Shown: piece by piece, positions 45,345-53,268 of the stretch | Numbering within the stretch: the first letter of the stretch is position 1 | Layout: each line of letters opens with the position of its first letter | Assembly (NCBI RefSeq): GCF_001653515.1 | Contig: NZ_LYOY01000029.1 | Span: 1,612,001-1,676,000, forward strand | From: Streptomyces sp. ERV7 | GTDB lineage: Bacteria > Actinomycetota > Actinomycetes > Streptomycetales > Streptomycetaceae | DNA length: 64,000 nucleotides | Direction of reading: 5' to 3' | The notes under the pieces: model-generated | Told to the model about the DNA's origin: nothing | Seen by the model: only the letters and a program-made list of their open reading frames with translations | Database searches by the model: none | Translations under genes and position numbers: made by a program

Positions 45345-46469
45345 GTGGCAGCCAACGACCGGGCAGCGGGATCCGGCAAGTCCGGCACAGGCTCCGGCAA
45401 CGAAGCGCTGATGCGTGCCGCGCTGAGCGCTGTCGCGCCCGGCACCGCACTCCGCGACGGCCTGGAGCGCATCCTCCGGGGCAACACGGGCGGTCTGATC
45501 GTCCTCGGCCTCGACAAGACCGTCGACTCGATGTGCACGGGCGGCTTCGTCCTGGACGTCGAGTTCGCCGCGACGCGGCTGCGCGAGCTGTGCAAGCTGG
45601 ACGGCGCGCTGGTCCTGGACAAGGACATCACCAAGATCCACCGGGCCGGGGTCCAGCTGGTCCCCGACGCGGACATCCCCACCGAGGAGACCGGCACCCG
45701 CCACCGCACGGCGGACCGGGTCTCCAAGCAGTGCAACTACCCGGTGGTCTCGGTCTCCCAGTCCATGCGCCTGATCGCGCTGTACGTGAACGGGGAGCGC
45801 CGGGTCCTGGAGGAGTCGGCGGCGATCCTCTCGCGCGCCAACCAGGCGCTGGCGACCCTTGAGCGCTACAAGCTGCGCCTGGACGAGGTGGCGGGCACGC
45901 TCTCCGCGCTGGAGATCGAGGACCTGGTGACGGTCCGGGACGTCACGGCGGTCGCCCAGCGTCTGGAGATGGTGAGACGGATCGCCACGGAGATCGCCGA
46001 GTACGTGGTGGAGCTGGGCACGGACGGGCGGCTGCTCTCCCTCCAGCTCGACGAGCTGATCGCGGGCGTCGAGCCCGAGCGCGAGCTGGTGGTCCGGGAC
46101 TATGTGCCGGAGCCGACGGCCAAGCGCTCGCGCACGGTGGCCGAGGCGCTGACGGAACTGAACGACCTCACCCACGCGGAGCTGCTCGAACTCCCCATAG
46201 TGGCGAGGGCGTTGGGCTACAGCGGCTCCCCCGAGACGCTGGACTCCGCGGTCTCCCCCCGCGGCTACCGCCTCCTGGCGAAGGTCCCCCGCCTGCCCGG
46301 CGCGATCATCGAGCGCCTGGTGGAGCACTTCGGTGGCCTCCAGAAGCTGCTGGCCGCCTCGGTGGACGACCTCCAGACGGTCGACGGCGTCGGCGAGGCG
46401 CGGGCGCGGAGCGTCCGGGAGGGTCTGTCGCGGTTGGCGGAGTCGTCGATTCTGGAGCGGTACGTGTAG
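45345..46469 (+). CDS. disA: DisA, DNA-integrity-scanning diadenylate cyclase
   Basis: 374 aa from a GTG with GGAGGAG upstream. The DAC domain has GGLIVLGLDKTVDSMCTGGF, the catalytic LDGALVLDKD (DGA) and GTRHRTADRVSKQ (RHR). A coiled helical linker follows, and the C-terminal helix-hairpin-helix DNA-binding domain includes VDDLQTVDGVGEARARSVREG. DisA makes cyclic di-AMP while scanning DNA. RadA is its known partner. Full length. Confidence 0.96.
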   Translation: MAANDRAAGSGKSGTGSGNEALMRAALSAVAPGTALRDGLERILRGNTGGLIVLGLDKTVDSMCTGGFVLDVEFAATRLRELCKLDGALVLDKDITKIHRAGVQLVPDADIPTEETGTRHRTADRVSKQCNYPVVSVSQSMRLIALYVNGERRVLEESAAILSRANQALATLERYKLRLDEVAGTLSALEIEDLVTVRDVTAVAQRLEMVRRIATEIAEYVVELGTDGRLLSLQLDELIAGVEPERELVVRDYVPEPTAKRSRTVAEALTELNDLTHAELLELPIVARALGYSGSPETLDSAVSPRGYRLLAKVPRLPGAIIERLVEHFGGLQKLLAASVDDLQTVDGVGEARARSVREGLSRLAESSILERYV

Positions 46470-46929
46470 TTGGGCACGCGGTGTTGCCCCCACCCCGCCC
46501 GTTCCCTGAAGCCCTGGGCGGGCGGCCGGGTGGTGGTCCGGGATCCCCTACCGGGGACGCTGCCCCCGGCCCCCCTTCTTTTGCCTGCGGCTCCGGCGGG
46601 GGCTGACCGCGCGCCCCTTTACGGCCCGGGCTTTGTCTGCGGGCCGGTGGGTGGTTGCTCGCGCAGTTCCCCGCGCCCCTAAGGCACCTCCAGCCCCTCC
46701 GGTAGGCACATCCAGCCCCTCCGGCGTTTGAGGAGCGGGGTCCGGGGCGGAGCCCCGTTCCTTTCAGGGGCGCGGGGAACTGCGCGGCCAGCCCCCACCG
46801 ACCCGCAGGTCACCGCAGCCCCGCCCCTAAGGCACCTCCAGCCCCTCCGGTAGGCACATCCAGCCCCTCCGGCGTTTGAGGAGCGGGGTCCCCACCCCCG
46901 GAGGGTCTAGGTGAAGGGGCGGGGAGGGG
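46470..46929. repeat. 460-bp intergenic cluster of dispersed repeats, no gene
   Basis: No coding frame is credible. It contains a 21-bp inverted repeat (46660-46680 with 46766-46786) of the same family as the palindrome at 30,698. It also has a 70-bp exact direct repeat (46674-46743 and 46822-46891), stem-forming GGGGTCCGGGGCGGAGCCCC, and a 40-bp element shared with 23,678. It lies between converging disA and the DUF4232-like gene and probably ends both transcripts. Confidence 0.8.
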
Positions 46930-47769
46930 CTAGTCCTTTGTCAGGGAGAACGGCGCTCGCGCCACCGGCAAGCCCGTTGCCTGTACCTCGAACAGATATG
47001 TGCCGGGCGACGGCGCACCCGGCGCCGGCGTCGCGCACTTCGCCGCGCTGCGCGTCCGGTCCCACGCCAGCACCCGCGTGACCGTCCCCTTGCCCGGCAC
47101 CTGGAACAGCACGCTCCCCGCCCCACCGGGGCAGTCGTCCGAGGCCCACACCTTGCTGTCGCCGGAGTCCGTCACCACCAGGACCGCGCCCTTGGGCCCG
47201 AGGTCCGTCTTGCAGGTGGAGTCCGTCGAGTTCTGGACGGAGATCTCGACCCGCGGCTTCTCCCCGGGCGCGTACGCGTTCTTCAGGCTCCGCACCGTCA
47301 GCTTCAGCTGACCCGGCGCGCAGACCGGCAGCGAGGACCCCGCGGGCACCTGCCGCGCCGTACCTCCGTCGGAGGAGCCGCCGCCGACGGCGCCCGCGCC
47401 GCCTCCGGACGACGAACCCCCGCCGTCCGCGCCCCCGTTGCCGGCGCCGTCGGACGAACCGCCCGTAGCGCCGCCCGAGGAGGAAGAGGAGGAACCGGCG
47501 GACGACGAGCCGGAGCCGCCCGGGGTCTCGTCGCGGCCCCCCGGCGCCGTACTGATCGCGGGCCCGGAGCTCCCCGGCCCGGGCGTGATCGAGGGGGCCG
47601 GGTGGGCGCCCTTGTCGTTGCCGCTGCCCTTACTGCCGCCTCCGCCACCGGAACTGACGACCCATAGGATCACCACCGCGAGCAGCGCGAGCAAGGACAG
47701 CGCGACTGCCCTCCGTCGCCAGTAGATGGAGGAGGGAAGCGGCCCGACCGGATTGCGCAGAGATCCCAC
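46930..47769 (-). CDS. Membrane-anchored DUF4232-like protein
   Basis: 279 aa from the GTG at 47769 (VGSLRNPVGPLPSSIYWRRR); the frame is open to a GTG at 47811. One N-terminal membrane helix (AVALSLLALLAVVILWVVSS) is followed by a ~110-residue glycine/serine-rich, disordered linker. A C-terminal beta-sandwich begins near residue 145 (PVCAPGQLKLTVRSLKNAYAPGEKPRVEISVQNS) with paired cysteines. It is likely a cell-surface protein of unknown role. The later start is preferred because a TAGAGT hexamer and a perfect AACTCT/AGAGTT repeat lie just upstream. Confidence 0.68.
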   Translation of the reverse strand: MGSLRNPVGPLPSSIYWRRRAVALSLLALLAVVILWVVSSGGGGGSKGSGNDKGAHPAPSITPGPGSSGPAISTAPGGRDETPGGSGSSSAGSSSSSSGGATGGSSDGAGNGGADGGGSSSGGGAGAVGGGSSDGGTARQVPAGSSLPVCAPGQLKLTVRSLKNAYAPGEKPRVEISVQNSTDSTCKTDLGPKGAVLVVTDSGDSKVWASDDCPGGAGSVLFQVPGKGTVTRVLAWDRTRSAAKCATPAPGAPSPGTYLFEVQATGLPVARAPFSLTKD

Positions 47770-47775
47770 GGGCGA

Positions 47776-47790
47776 AACTCTACGAGAGTT
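47776..47790. promoter_or_regulatory. 15-bp inverted repeat at the DUF4232-like gene start
   Basis: AACTCT-ACG-AGAGTT is perfectly symmetric and overlaps a TAGAGT -10-like hexamer that ends 7 nt before the GTG at 47769. A regulator bound here would cover the -10 region. Confidence 0.4.
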
Positions 47791-47881
47791 CCGCCCCAAC
47801 TCCCGCCCCACCCGCCGCTCGCCCTCCGCAACTTTTCCGGATCATCATTCCGGAAGGCGATGTTCCATACTGTCCGTCACC

Positions 47882-48496
47882 ATGGATAGCGATCTCTACC
47901 GCGACATCACCGACTTCGCCCACGACACGCCCTCGTGGATGCAGCACTTCGTCGAGCTCTGGACGGAGGTGGGGCTGCTCCTGTTCGGCGTGCTGTTCGT
48001 CGTCTGCTGGTGGCGGGCGCGCCGCGCCGGTTCGACGGCGATGGCGCTGGCCCTGCTCGCCCCGCTGGCGACCGCCGCCGCCTACCTCTCCAGCGAGGTG
48101 ATCAAGTCGCTGGTGGACGAGGAGCGCCCGTGCCGCGCGGTCAAGGGCGCCGCCGCTTCCCTGATCACCTGCCCGGCCAACGGTGACTGGTCGTTCCCGT
48201 CCAACCACGCCACCATCGCGGGCGGCGCGGCCGTGGGGCTCGCGCTGGCCTGGCCGCGCATCTGGGCGCTGACCGTGCCGATGGCGCTGGCCATGGCGTT
48301 CTCACGGGTGTACGTGGGCGTGCACTATCCGCACGACGTCGCGGTGGGCCTGCTGCTCGGTACGGCCGTCGCCTTCCTCTTCGCCAAGGCCGGTACGCGC
48401 CCGGTGCGCTCGCTGGTCGAGTCGATGCGGGCGAGCGGCAACGGCGCGGCCCTCTGGCTGACCGGACCGGGCGCGCCGCTGCACGCCCGCCGCTGA
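47882..48496 (+). CDS. PAP2-family membrane phosphatase
   Basis: 204 aa with about five membrane helices. The three phosphatase motifs are present: KSLVDEERPCR (KX6RP-like), WSFPSNHATIAGG (PSNH) and SRVYVGVHYPHDVAVG (SRX5HXXXD). Such enzymes dephosphorylate lipid phosphates such as undecaprenyl or phosphatidylglycerol phosphate at the outer face of the membrane. Divergent from the DUF4232-like gene, 52 bp before mutY. Confidence 0.9.
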   Translation: MDSDLYRDITDFAHDTPSWMQHFVELWTEVGLLLFGVLFVVCWWRARRAGSTAMALALLAPLATAAAYLSSEVIKSLVDEERPCRAVKGAAASLITCPANGDWSFPSNHATIAGGAAVGLALAWPRIWALTVPMALAMAFSRVYVGVHYPHDVAVGLLLGTAVAFLFAKAGTRPVRSLVESMRASGNGAALWLTGPGAPLHARR

Positions 48497-48548
48497 GCGG
48501 CCCGCCGTACCCGTCGCACCCCCGTTCCGTGCCAGGATCGGGGGTGCC

Positions 48549-49460
48549 ATGACGACGATGCCGACGACCGACCCCGACACGGTCTCCCCCGACGCTCTCC
48601 ACACCCCCGTCCTCGGGTGGTTCGACCAGCACGCGCGCGACCTGCCCTGGCGCCGCCCCGAGGCCGGTGCCTGGGGGGTGATGGTCAGCGAGTTCATGCT
48701 CCAGCAGACGCCCGTGAGCCGGGTGCTCCCGGTGTACGAGCAGTGGCTGGCCCGCTGGCCGCGCCCGGCCGACCTGGCCGCCGACGCGCCGGGCGAGGCC
48801 GTGCGCGCCTGGGGGCGGCTCGGCTACCCGCGCCGCGCGTTGCGGCTGCACGGGGCGGCCGTGGCGATAACGGAACGGCACGGCGGCGACGTGCCGCGCG
48901 ACCACGGCCAGCTGCTCTCCCTGCCCGGCATCGGCGAGTACACGGCCGCCGCGGTCGCCTCCTTCGCGTACGGACAGCGCCACGCCGTTCTGGACACCAA
49001 CGTCCGCCGGGTCTTCGCGCGGGCCGTCACCGGCGTCCAGTACCCGCCGAACGCCACCACCGCCGCCGAGCGGCGCCTCGCCCGTGCGCTGCTGCCCGAG
49101 GAGGAGGCCCGCGCGGCCCGCTGGGCGGCCGCCTCGATGGAGCTCGGCGCCCTGGTGTGCACGGCTCGTAACGAGGACTGCGGGCGCTGCCCGATCGCCG
49201 CGCGCTGCGCCTGGCACCTGGCCGGCAAGCCCGCGCACGACGGCCCGCCGCGCCGCGGCCAGACGTACGCCGGGACCGACCGCCAGGTGCGCGGCAAGCT
49301 GCTCGCCGTGCTGCGGGAGGCGGTGGATCCCGTACCGCAGGCCGCGCTGGACGCCGTGTGGCACGAGCCGGTGCAGCGGGCCCGCGCGCTGGACGGGCTG
49401 GTCGCGGACGGCCTCGTGGAGCCGCTCGCGGGCGGGGTGTACCGGCTGCCGCTGACGTGA
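48549..49460 (+). CDS. mutY: A/G-specific adenine DNA glycosylase
   Basis: 303 aa. PWRRPEAGAWGVMVSEFMLQQTPVSRV is the MutY catalytic entry with the glutamate. LPGIGEYTAAAVASFAYG is the helix-hairpin-helix and VLDTNVRRV the catalytic Asp segment. The iron-sulfur cluster ligands are CTARNEDCGRCPIAARC. The NUDIX-like 8-oxoG recognition domain of E. coli MutY is not apparent; a short C-terminal winged-helix-like segment takes its place, as in other Streptomyces. Removes adenine opposite 8-oxoG. Confidence 0.93.
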   Translation: MTTMPTTDPDTVSPDALHTPVLGWFDQHARDLPWRRPEAGAWGVMVSEFMLQQTPVSRVLPVYEQWLARWPRPADLAADAPGEAVRAWGRLGYPRRALRLHGAAVAITERHGGDVPRDHGQLLSLPGIGEYTAAAVASFAYGQRHAVLDTNVRRVFARAVTGVQYPPNATTAAERRLARALLPEEEARAARWAAASMELGALVCTARNEDCGRCPIAARCAWHLAGKPAHDGPPRRGQTYAGTDRQVRGKLLAVLREAVDPVPQAALDAVWHEPVQRARALDGLVADGLVEPLAGGVYRLPLT

Positions 49461-49821
49461 GCCGGTCCGGCCCGTTGTAACGGCCGCCGCCGGCACGTTG
49501 TCACTGCTGCCGCCGACCCGATGCGACGGCTGCCGCCGACCTCGCCGGGCCCCTTTCCCGACGGAGTGTCACCGGGCGGGAACTCCCGGTCAGGCAAGGC
49601 CTGTTGACCGGGGACGCGACTCTTTCGGATAGCTCTGCGTCACCGAGGGGACACACCTCTACCCCTGGAAAACAGGGGCCAAACCTCCGCTGTTACACAA
49701 CCGATGGCTCTCCGTGCGCCCCCCGACGGCTGCTCCGCACAGGCCCGTGACAACGGCTCCGTAGGTTCAGTCAGGTAAGTGGGACAGGCAAGGAAAGTCA
49801 CGGGGACGGAGGCGGTTGGGT
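49461..49821 (+). promoter_or_regulatory. sigE upstream region with alternative hairpins
   Basis: 361 bp without a gene. CCCCT(G) at 49662-49667 can pair either with AGGGG at 49646-49650 or, more strongly, with CAGGGG at 49673-49678, so two stems are mutually exclusive. It could be the mutY terminator or an attenuator in a sigE leader. GGAGG nine bases before the sigE ATG is the ribosome site. I could not fix the sigE promoter. Confidence 0.5.
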
Positions 49822-50430
49822 ATGGCGCACGGCGAGGTGCTCGAGTTCGAAGAGTACGTACGCACCCGGCAGGAGGCCCTGCTGCGCAGCGCCCGGCGGC
49901 TCGTTCCGGACCCGGTCGACGCACAGGACCTGCTGCAGACCGCCCTGGCCCGTACGTACGGCCGCTGGGACGGCATCGCCGACAAGGCGCTCGCCGACGC
50001 GTATCTGCGCCGCGTGATGATCAACACGCGGACCGAGTGGTGGCGCGCCCGCAAGCTGGAGGAGGTGCCCACCGAGCAGCTGCCGGACGCGCGCATCGAG
50101 GACGGCTCCGAGCAGCGCGCCGACCGCGCCCTCCTGATGGACGTACTGAAAGTCCTGGCGCCCAAGCAGCGCAGCGTCGTGGTGCTGCGACACTGGGAGC
50201 AGATGAGCACGGAGGAGACCGCCGCGGCCCTCGGGATGTCGGCGGGTACCGTCAAGAGCACGCTGCACCGGGCACTGGCCCGGCTCCGGCAGGAGCTGGA
50301 GAGCCGCGAGCTTGACTTCCACGCGCTCGGCAACGCTGATGGACGTGACGGCCGGGTGGGCCGTCAGGCCGACCGCCGGGTCGGCCGCGACGAGCGCGAC
50401 GAAAAGGGGCGGGAGCGGTGCGCGGCCTAG
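49822..50430 (+). CDS. sigE: SigE, ECF sigma factor for cell-envelope stress
   Basis: 202 aa. Region 2 is FEEYVRTRQEALLRSARRLVPDPVDAQDLLQTALARTYGRW; region 4 is LKVLAPKQRSVVVLRHWEQMSTEETAAALGMSAGTVKSTLHRALARLRQELE. The sequence closely follows S. coelicolor SigE, which directs cell-envelope stress genes and needs the CseB/CseC system for its own expression rather than an anti-sigma factor. The charged tail after residue 175 (GRDERDEKGRERCAA) is somewhat longer than I recall. The stop overlaps cseA by 13 bp. Confidence 0.94.
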   Translation: MAHGEVLEFEEYVRTRQEALLRSARRLVPDPVDAQDLLQTALARTYGRWDGIADKALADAYLRRVMINTRTEWWRARKLEEVPTEQLPDARIEDGSEQRADRALLMDVLKVLAPKQRSVVVLRHWEQMSTEETAAALGMSAGTVKSTLHRALARLRQELESRELDFHALGNADGRDGRVGRQADRRVGRDERDEKGRERCAA

Positions 50431-51071
50431 GCAGGGGCAGAGGGGGCGTACTGGCGGCGGGAACCACGGCTGTGGCCGGGCTCGCCGCCTTCGGCCTGCT
50501 CGCGACGGGGTGCTCCACGGGGGGCACGGGCACCCGTGACGAGGGCGAGGCGCACACCGACAAGGTCAGCCACGCCTCGCCGACGCCGACCGCGGCCACC
50601 GAGGCGCCCTTCAAGAAGGTCAACGCCGTACGGCTGCTCAAGGCGGACCCCAAGGTCAGCGAGCGCGTCAAGGCGGATCTGAAGCCCTGCGTGAAGGACG
50701 AGTACCCGATCGACGTCAGTTACGGGCACATCACCGGCGCCACCGGCCAGGACGTCGTGGTGAACGTGATGACCTGCGGAGACGCCGTGGGGCTCGGCGC
50801 CTATGTGTACCGCGAGGACGGCTCCTCGTACGACAATGTCTTCACCTCCGAGGAGGCGCCCGTCTACGCGGAGATCGACCGCGGCGACCTGGTGGTGACC
50901 CGGCAGATGTACGCCAAGGGCGACAAGCCGGCCTTCGCCTCCAGCGAGATCGTGACGACCTACCGGTGGTCGGGTACCAAGTTCGCCAAGCACGATCAGG
51001 TGGAGAACGACTTCAGCAAGGCCGTCGGGAACGACGAGGGGACCGAGGCGCCCGTGCCTCCCTCACCCTGA
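50418..51071 (+). CDS. cseA: CseA, lipoprotein modulating the SigE-CseBC response
   Basis: 217 aa from a GTG inside the sigE 3' end. The lipoprotein signal ends in the lipobox LATGC near residue 32. A threonine/alanine linker and a globular domain follow (KVNAVRLLKADPKVSERVKADLKPCVKDEYPIDVSYG), with a cysteine pair (KPCVKD, VMTCGD). In S. coelicolor CseA sits on the outer face of the membrane and dampens sigE expression. The position between sigE and cseB fixes the identity. Confidence 0.88.
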   Translation: MRGLGRGRGGVLAAGTTAVAGLAAFGLLATGCSTGGTGTRDEGEAHTDKVSHASPTPTAATEAPFKKVNAVRLLKADPKVSERVKADLKPCVKDEYPIDVSYGHITGATGQDVVVNVMTCGDAVGLGAYVYREDGSSYDNVFTSEEAPVYAEIDRGDLVVTRQMYAKGDKPAFASSEIVTTYRWSGTKFAKHDQVENDFSKAVGNDEGTEAPVPPSP

Positions 51072-51149
51072 CGGGTCCGGGCCCGACCGGCCCGGTCCTG
51101 ACTAGCCTGGTCCTGACCGCCCGCACCCGTACGAACTGAGAGCAGCACG

Positions 51150-51854
51150 ATGGCCGAGACCCATGTCCTGTTCGTCGAGGACGACGACGTCATCCGTGAA
51201 GCCACCCAGCTCGCGCTGGAGCGCGACGGCTTCACCGTGACCGCCATGCCCGACGGGCTCTCCGGCCTGGAGGCCTTCCGCGCCGACCAGCCCGACATCG
51301 CGCTGCTCGACGTGATGCTGCCGGGTCTGGACGGGGTGAGCCTGTGCCGCCGTATCCGCGACGAGTCGACCGTCCCCGTCATCATGCTGTCCGCGCGCGC
51401 CGACTCGATCGATGTCGTGCTCGGGCTTGAGGCGGGCGCCGACGACTATGTGACCAAGCCCTTCGACGGGGCCGTGCTCGTCGCCCGGATCCGCGCCGTA
51501 CTGCGACGCTTCGGGCACGCGGGCGGGCCCGGCGCGGGCGCCGCCGAGGCGGACGGGGAGCCCGAGCGCGGGGTCCTCGCCTTCGGCGACCTGGAGGTCG
51601 ACACCGAGGGCATGGAGGTCCGCAAGGGCGGCGAGACCGTCGCCCTGACCCCGACCGAGATGCGGCTGCTCCTGGAGTTCTCCTCGGCGCCCGGTACCGT
51701 CCTGTCCCGCGACAAGCTCCTTGAGCGGGTGTGGGATTACGGCTGGGGCGGTGACACGCGCGTGGTGGACGTCCATGTGCAGCGGCTGCGTACGAAGATC
51801 GGGCAGGACCGGATCGAGACCGTGCGTGGCTTCGGCTACAAACTGAAGGCGTGA
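51150..51854 (+). CDS. cseB: CseB, OmpR-family response regulator
   Basis: 234 aa. The receiver domain has the acidic pair EDDDVI, the phospho-acceptor Asp of ALLDVMLPGLDG near residue 53, and the lysine of YVTKPFD near 103. The C-terminal winged helix ends LRTKIGQDRIETVRGFGYKLKA. It activates the sigE promoter after phosphorylation by CseC. Confidence 0.94.
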   Translation: MAETHVLFVEDDDVIREATQLALERDGFTVTAMPDGLSGLEAFRADQPDIALLDVMLPGLDGVSLCRRIRDESTVPVIMLSARADSIDVVLGLEAGADDYVTKPFDGAVLVARIRAVLRRFGHAGGPGAGAAEADGEPERGVLAFGDLEVDTEGMEVRKGGETVALTPTEMRLLLEFSSAPGTVLSRDKLLERVWDYGWGGDTRVVDVHVQRLRTKIGQDRIETVRGFGYKLKA

Positions 51855-51861
51855 GGCGCGA

Positions 51862-53091
51862 GTGAGGCGGCCCGCCCTGCGGACCGGTGTCCGCTGGAAG
51901 ATCAGTATCGCCATCACCGCCGTCGGGGCGCTGACCGTGATGGCGCTCAGCCTCGTCGTGCACAACGCGGCGCGGGTCTCGATGCTCGACAACGCGCGCG
52001 ACCTGCAGCTCGACCGTGTGCTGTTCGCCCAGCGCATCTACGAGACGAGCAAGCCGCCGACGACGCCGCGGTTCGGCGCGAAGCTCAACGATCCGGCGCT
52101 GCCGGCCGATCTCAAGGCCAAGACGGACCGGGGGCGCAAGGCCACGTCCGTGCAGGAGCCGAAGAACGGCGTGCCGGACATCTGGGCTGCCGTGCCGGTC
52201 GGCAACGGTGACGTCCTGTCCCTGCACAGCACGTTCACCGACCGCAGCTCCAACGTCATCTCCGACCTCGACCGGGCGCTGGTCATCGGGTCCGTCGCGG
52301 TCGTGTTCGGCGGGTGCGCCCTTGGCATCCTGATCGGCGGTCAGATCTCGCGGCGGCTGCGGAAGGCCGCGGCGGCGGCGACGAAGGTGGCCGAGGGGCA
52401 TACGGACGTACGGGTGCGGGACGCGATCGGGGGGGTCGTGCGCGATGAGACGGACGAGCTGGCCCGGGCGGTCGACGCGCTGACGGACGCGCTCCAGGAG
52501 CGGCTGGAGGCGGAGCGCCGGGTCACGGCGGACATCGCGCACGAGTTGCGTACGCCGGTGACGGGGCTGCTGACGGCGGCGGAGCTGCTGCCTCCGGGGC
52601 GGCCGACCGAGCTGGTACGGAACCGGGCCCAGGCGATGCGGACGCTGGTGGAGGACGTGCTGGAGGTGGCCCGGCTGGACAGTGCGTCGGAGCGGGCGGA
52701 GCTCCAGGAGATCGCGCTGGGCGAGTTCGTGAGCCGGCGGGTTTCGCTGCTGGATCCGGATGTGACGGTGCGGGTGGTCCACGAGTCCTGGGTGAACACC
52801 GATCCCCGGCGGCTTGAGCGGATCCTGGGGAATCTGCTGGGGAACGCGGCGAAGCACGGGAAGGGGCCGGTGGAGGTCACGGTGGAGGGGCGTGTGGTGC
52901 GGGTCCGCGACCACGGTCCCGGCTTCCCGGAGGCACTGCTGCGGGAGGGGCCGAGCCGGTTCCGTACGGGCAGCAGCGACCGGGCGGGCCACGGGCACGG
53001 CCTGGGCCTGACGATCGCGGCGGGCCAGGCGCGGGTGCTGGGGGCGCGCCTGACGTTCCGCCCATCCCGCCCCAAAACGCCCATCTACTAA
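51862..53091 (+). CDS. cseC: CseC, sensor histidine kinase, C-terminus altered
   Basis: 409 aa from a GTG 7 bp after cseB. Two membrane helices (~15-35 and ~140-165) flank an extracytoplasmic sensor domain. HAMP follows, then DIAHELRTPVTGLLTAAELL with the phospho-histidine, the N-box RILGNLLGNAAKHG, and DHGPGFPEALL / GHGHGLGLTIAAGQA. From memory, homologues are longer (~500 aa) and continue past GARLTFR for tens of residues; here the protein ends with unrelated PSRPKTPIY at a TAA. The ATP-binding motifs are intact, so activity might survive. The change at ~53,063 looks like another join. Confidence 0.86.
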   Translation: MRRPALRTGVRWKISIAITAVGALTVMALSLVVHNAARVSMLDNARDLQLDRVLFAQRIYETSKPPTTPRFGAKLNDPALPADLKAKTDRGRKATSVQEPKNGVPDIWAAVPVGNGDVLSLHSTFTDRSSNVISDLDRALVIGSVAVVFGGCALGILIGGQISRRLRKAAAAATKVAEGHTDVRVRDAIGGVVRDETDELARAVDALTDALQERLEAERRVTADIAHELRTPVTGLLTAAELLPPGRPTELVRNRAQAMRTLVEDVLEVARLDSASERAELQEIALGEFVSRRVSLLDPDVTVRVVHESWVNTDPRRLERILGNLLGNAAKHGKGPVEVTVEGRVVRVRDHGPGFPEALLREGPSRFRTGSSDRAGHGHGLGLTIAAGQARVLGARLTFRPSRPKTPIY

Positions 53092-53204
53092 TGAAAGCCG
53101 TATCGATCACCCGGGGAATTCGGTCCGGGCACGGGTCAACGGCTGCTATCCGCCGTAGTAGGCCGGTGGCGGGCTGTGCGCCTTGTCACCGCGGGGCCCG
53201 GTCG

Positions 53205-53260
53205 GGCGGGACCTAAGTCCTTCCTTTTCGGGACCAAGGTCCCGTGACCACGGCTACGCT
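53205..53260 (+). promoter_or_regulatory. Promoter of the NACHT gene pair with two DosR/DevR-like boxes
   Basis: Box 1, GGGACCTAAGTCC (53208-53220), and box 2, CGGGACCAAGGTCCCG (53229-53244, perfect inverted repeat), start 22 bp apart, i.e. two helical turns. Box 2 with its TT flank matches the mycobacterial DosR consensus TTSGGGACTWWAGTCCCSAA at 16 of 20 positions; box 1 matches the core less well. A TACGCT -10 hexamer (53255-53260) lies 8 nt before the GTG start, so the transcript is leaderless or nearly so. Box 2 overlaps the expected -35 region. Confidence 0.6.
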
Positions 53261-53268
53261 GGCGCGTC

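Noticed and set aside
43737..46493. 918-aa open frame on the reverse strand across radA and disA
   Set aside because: It is the antisense shadow of two well-recognised genes; it is rich in Arg/Gly/His/Asp low-complexity runs and matches no family.
46470..46682. 70-aa forward frame directly after disA
   Set aside because: It lies entirely within dispersed intergenic repeats, is proline/glycine-rich and has no ribosome site.
53092..53268. An additional small gene between cseC and the first NACHT gene
   Set aside because: No frame with a ribosome site or coding bias; the interval is better explained by the promoter boxes.
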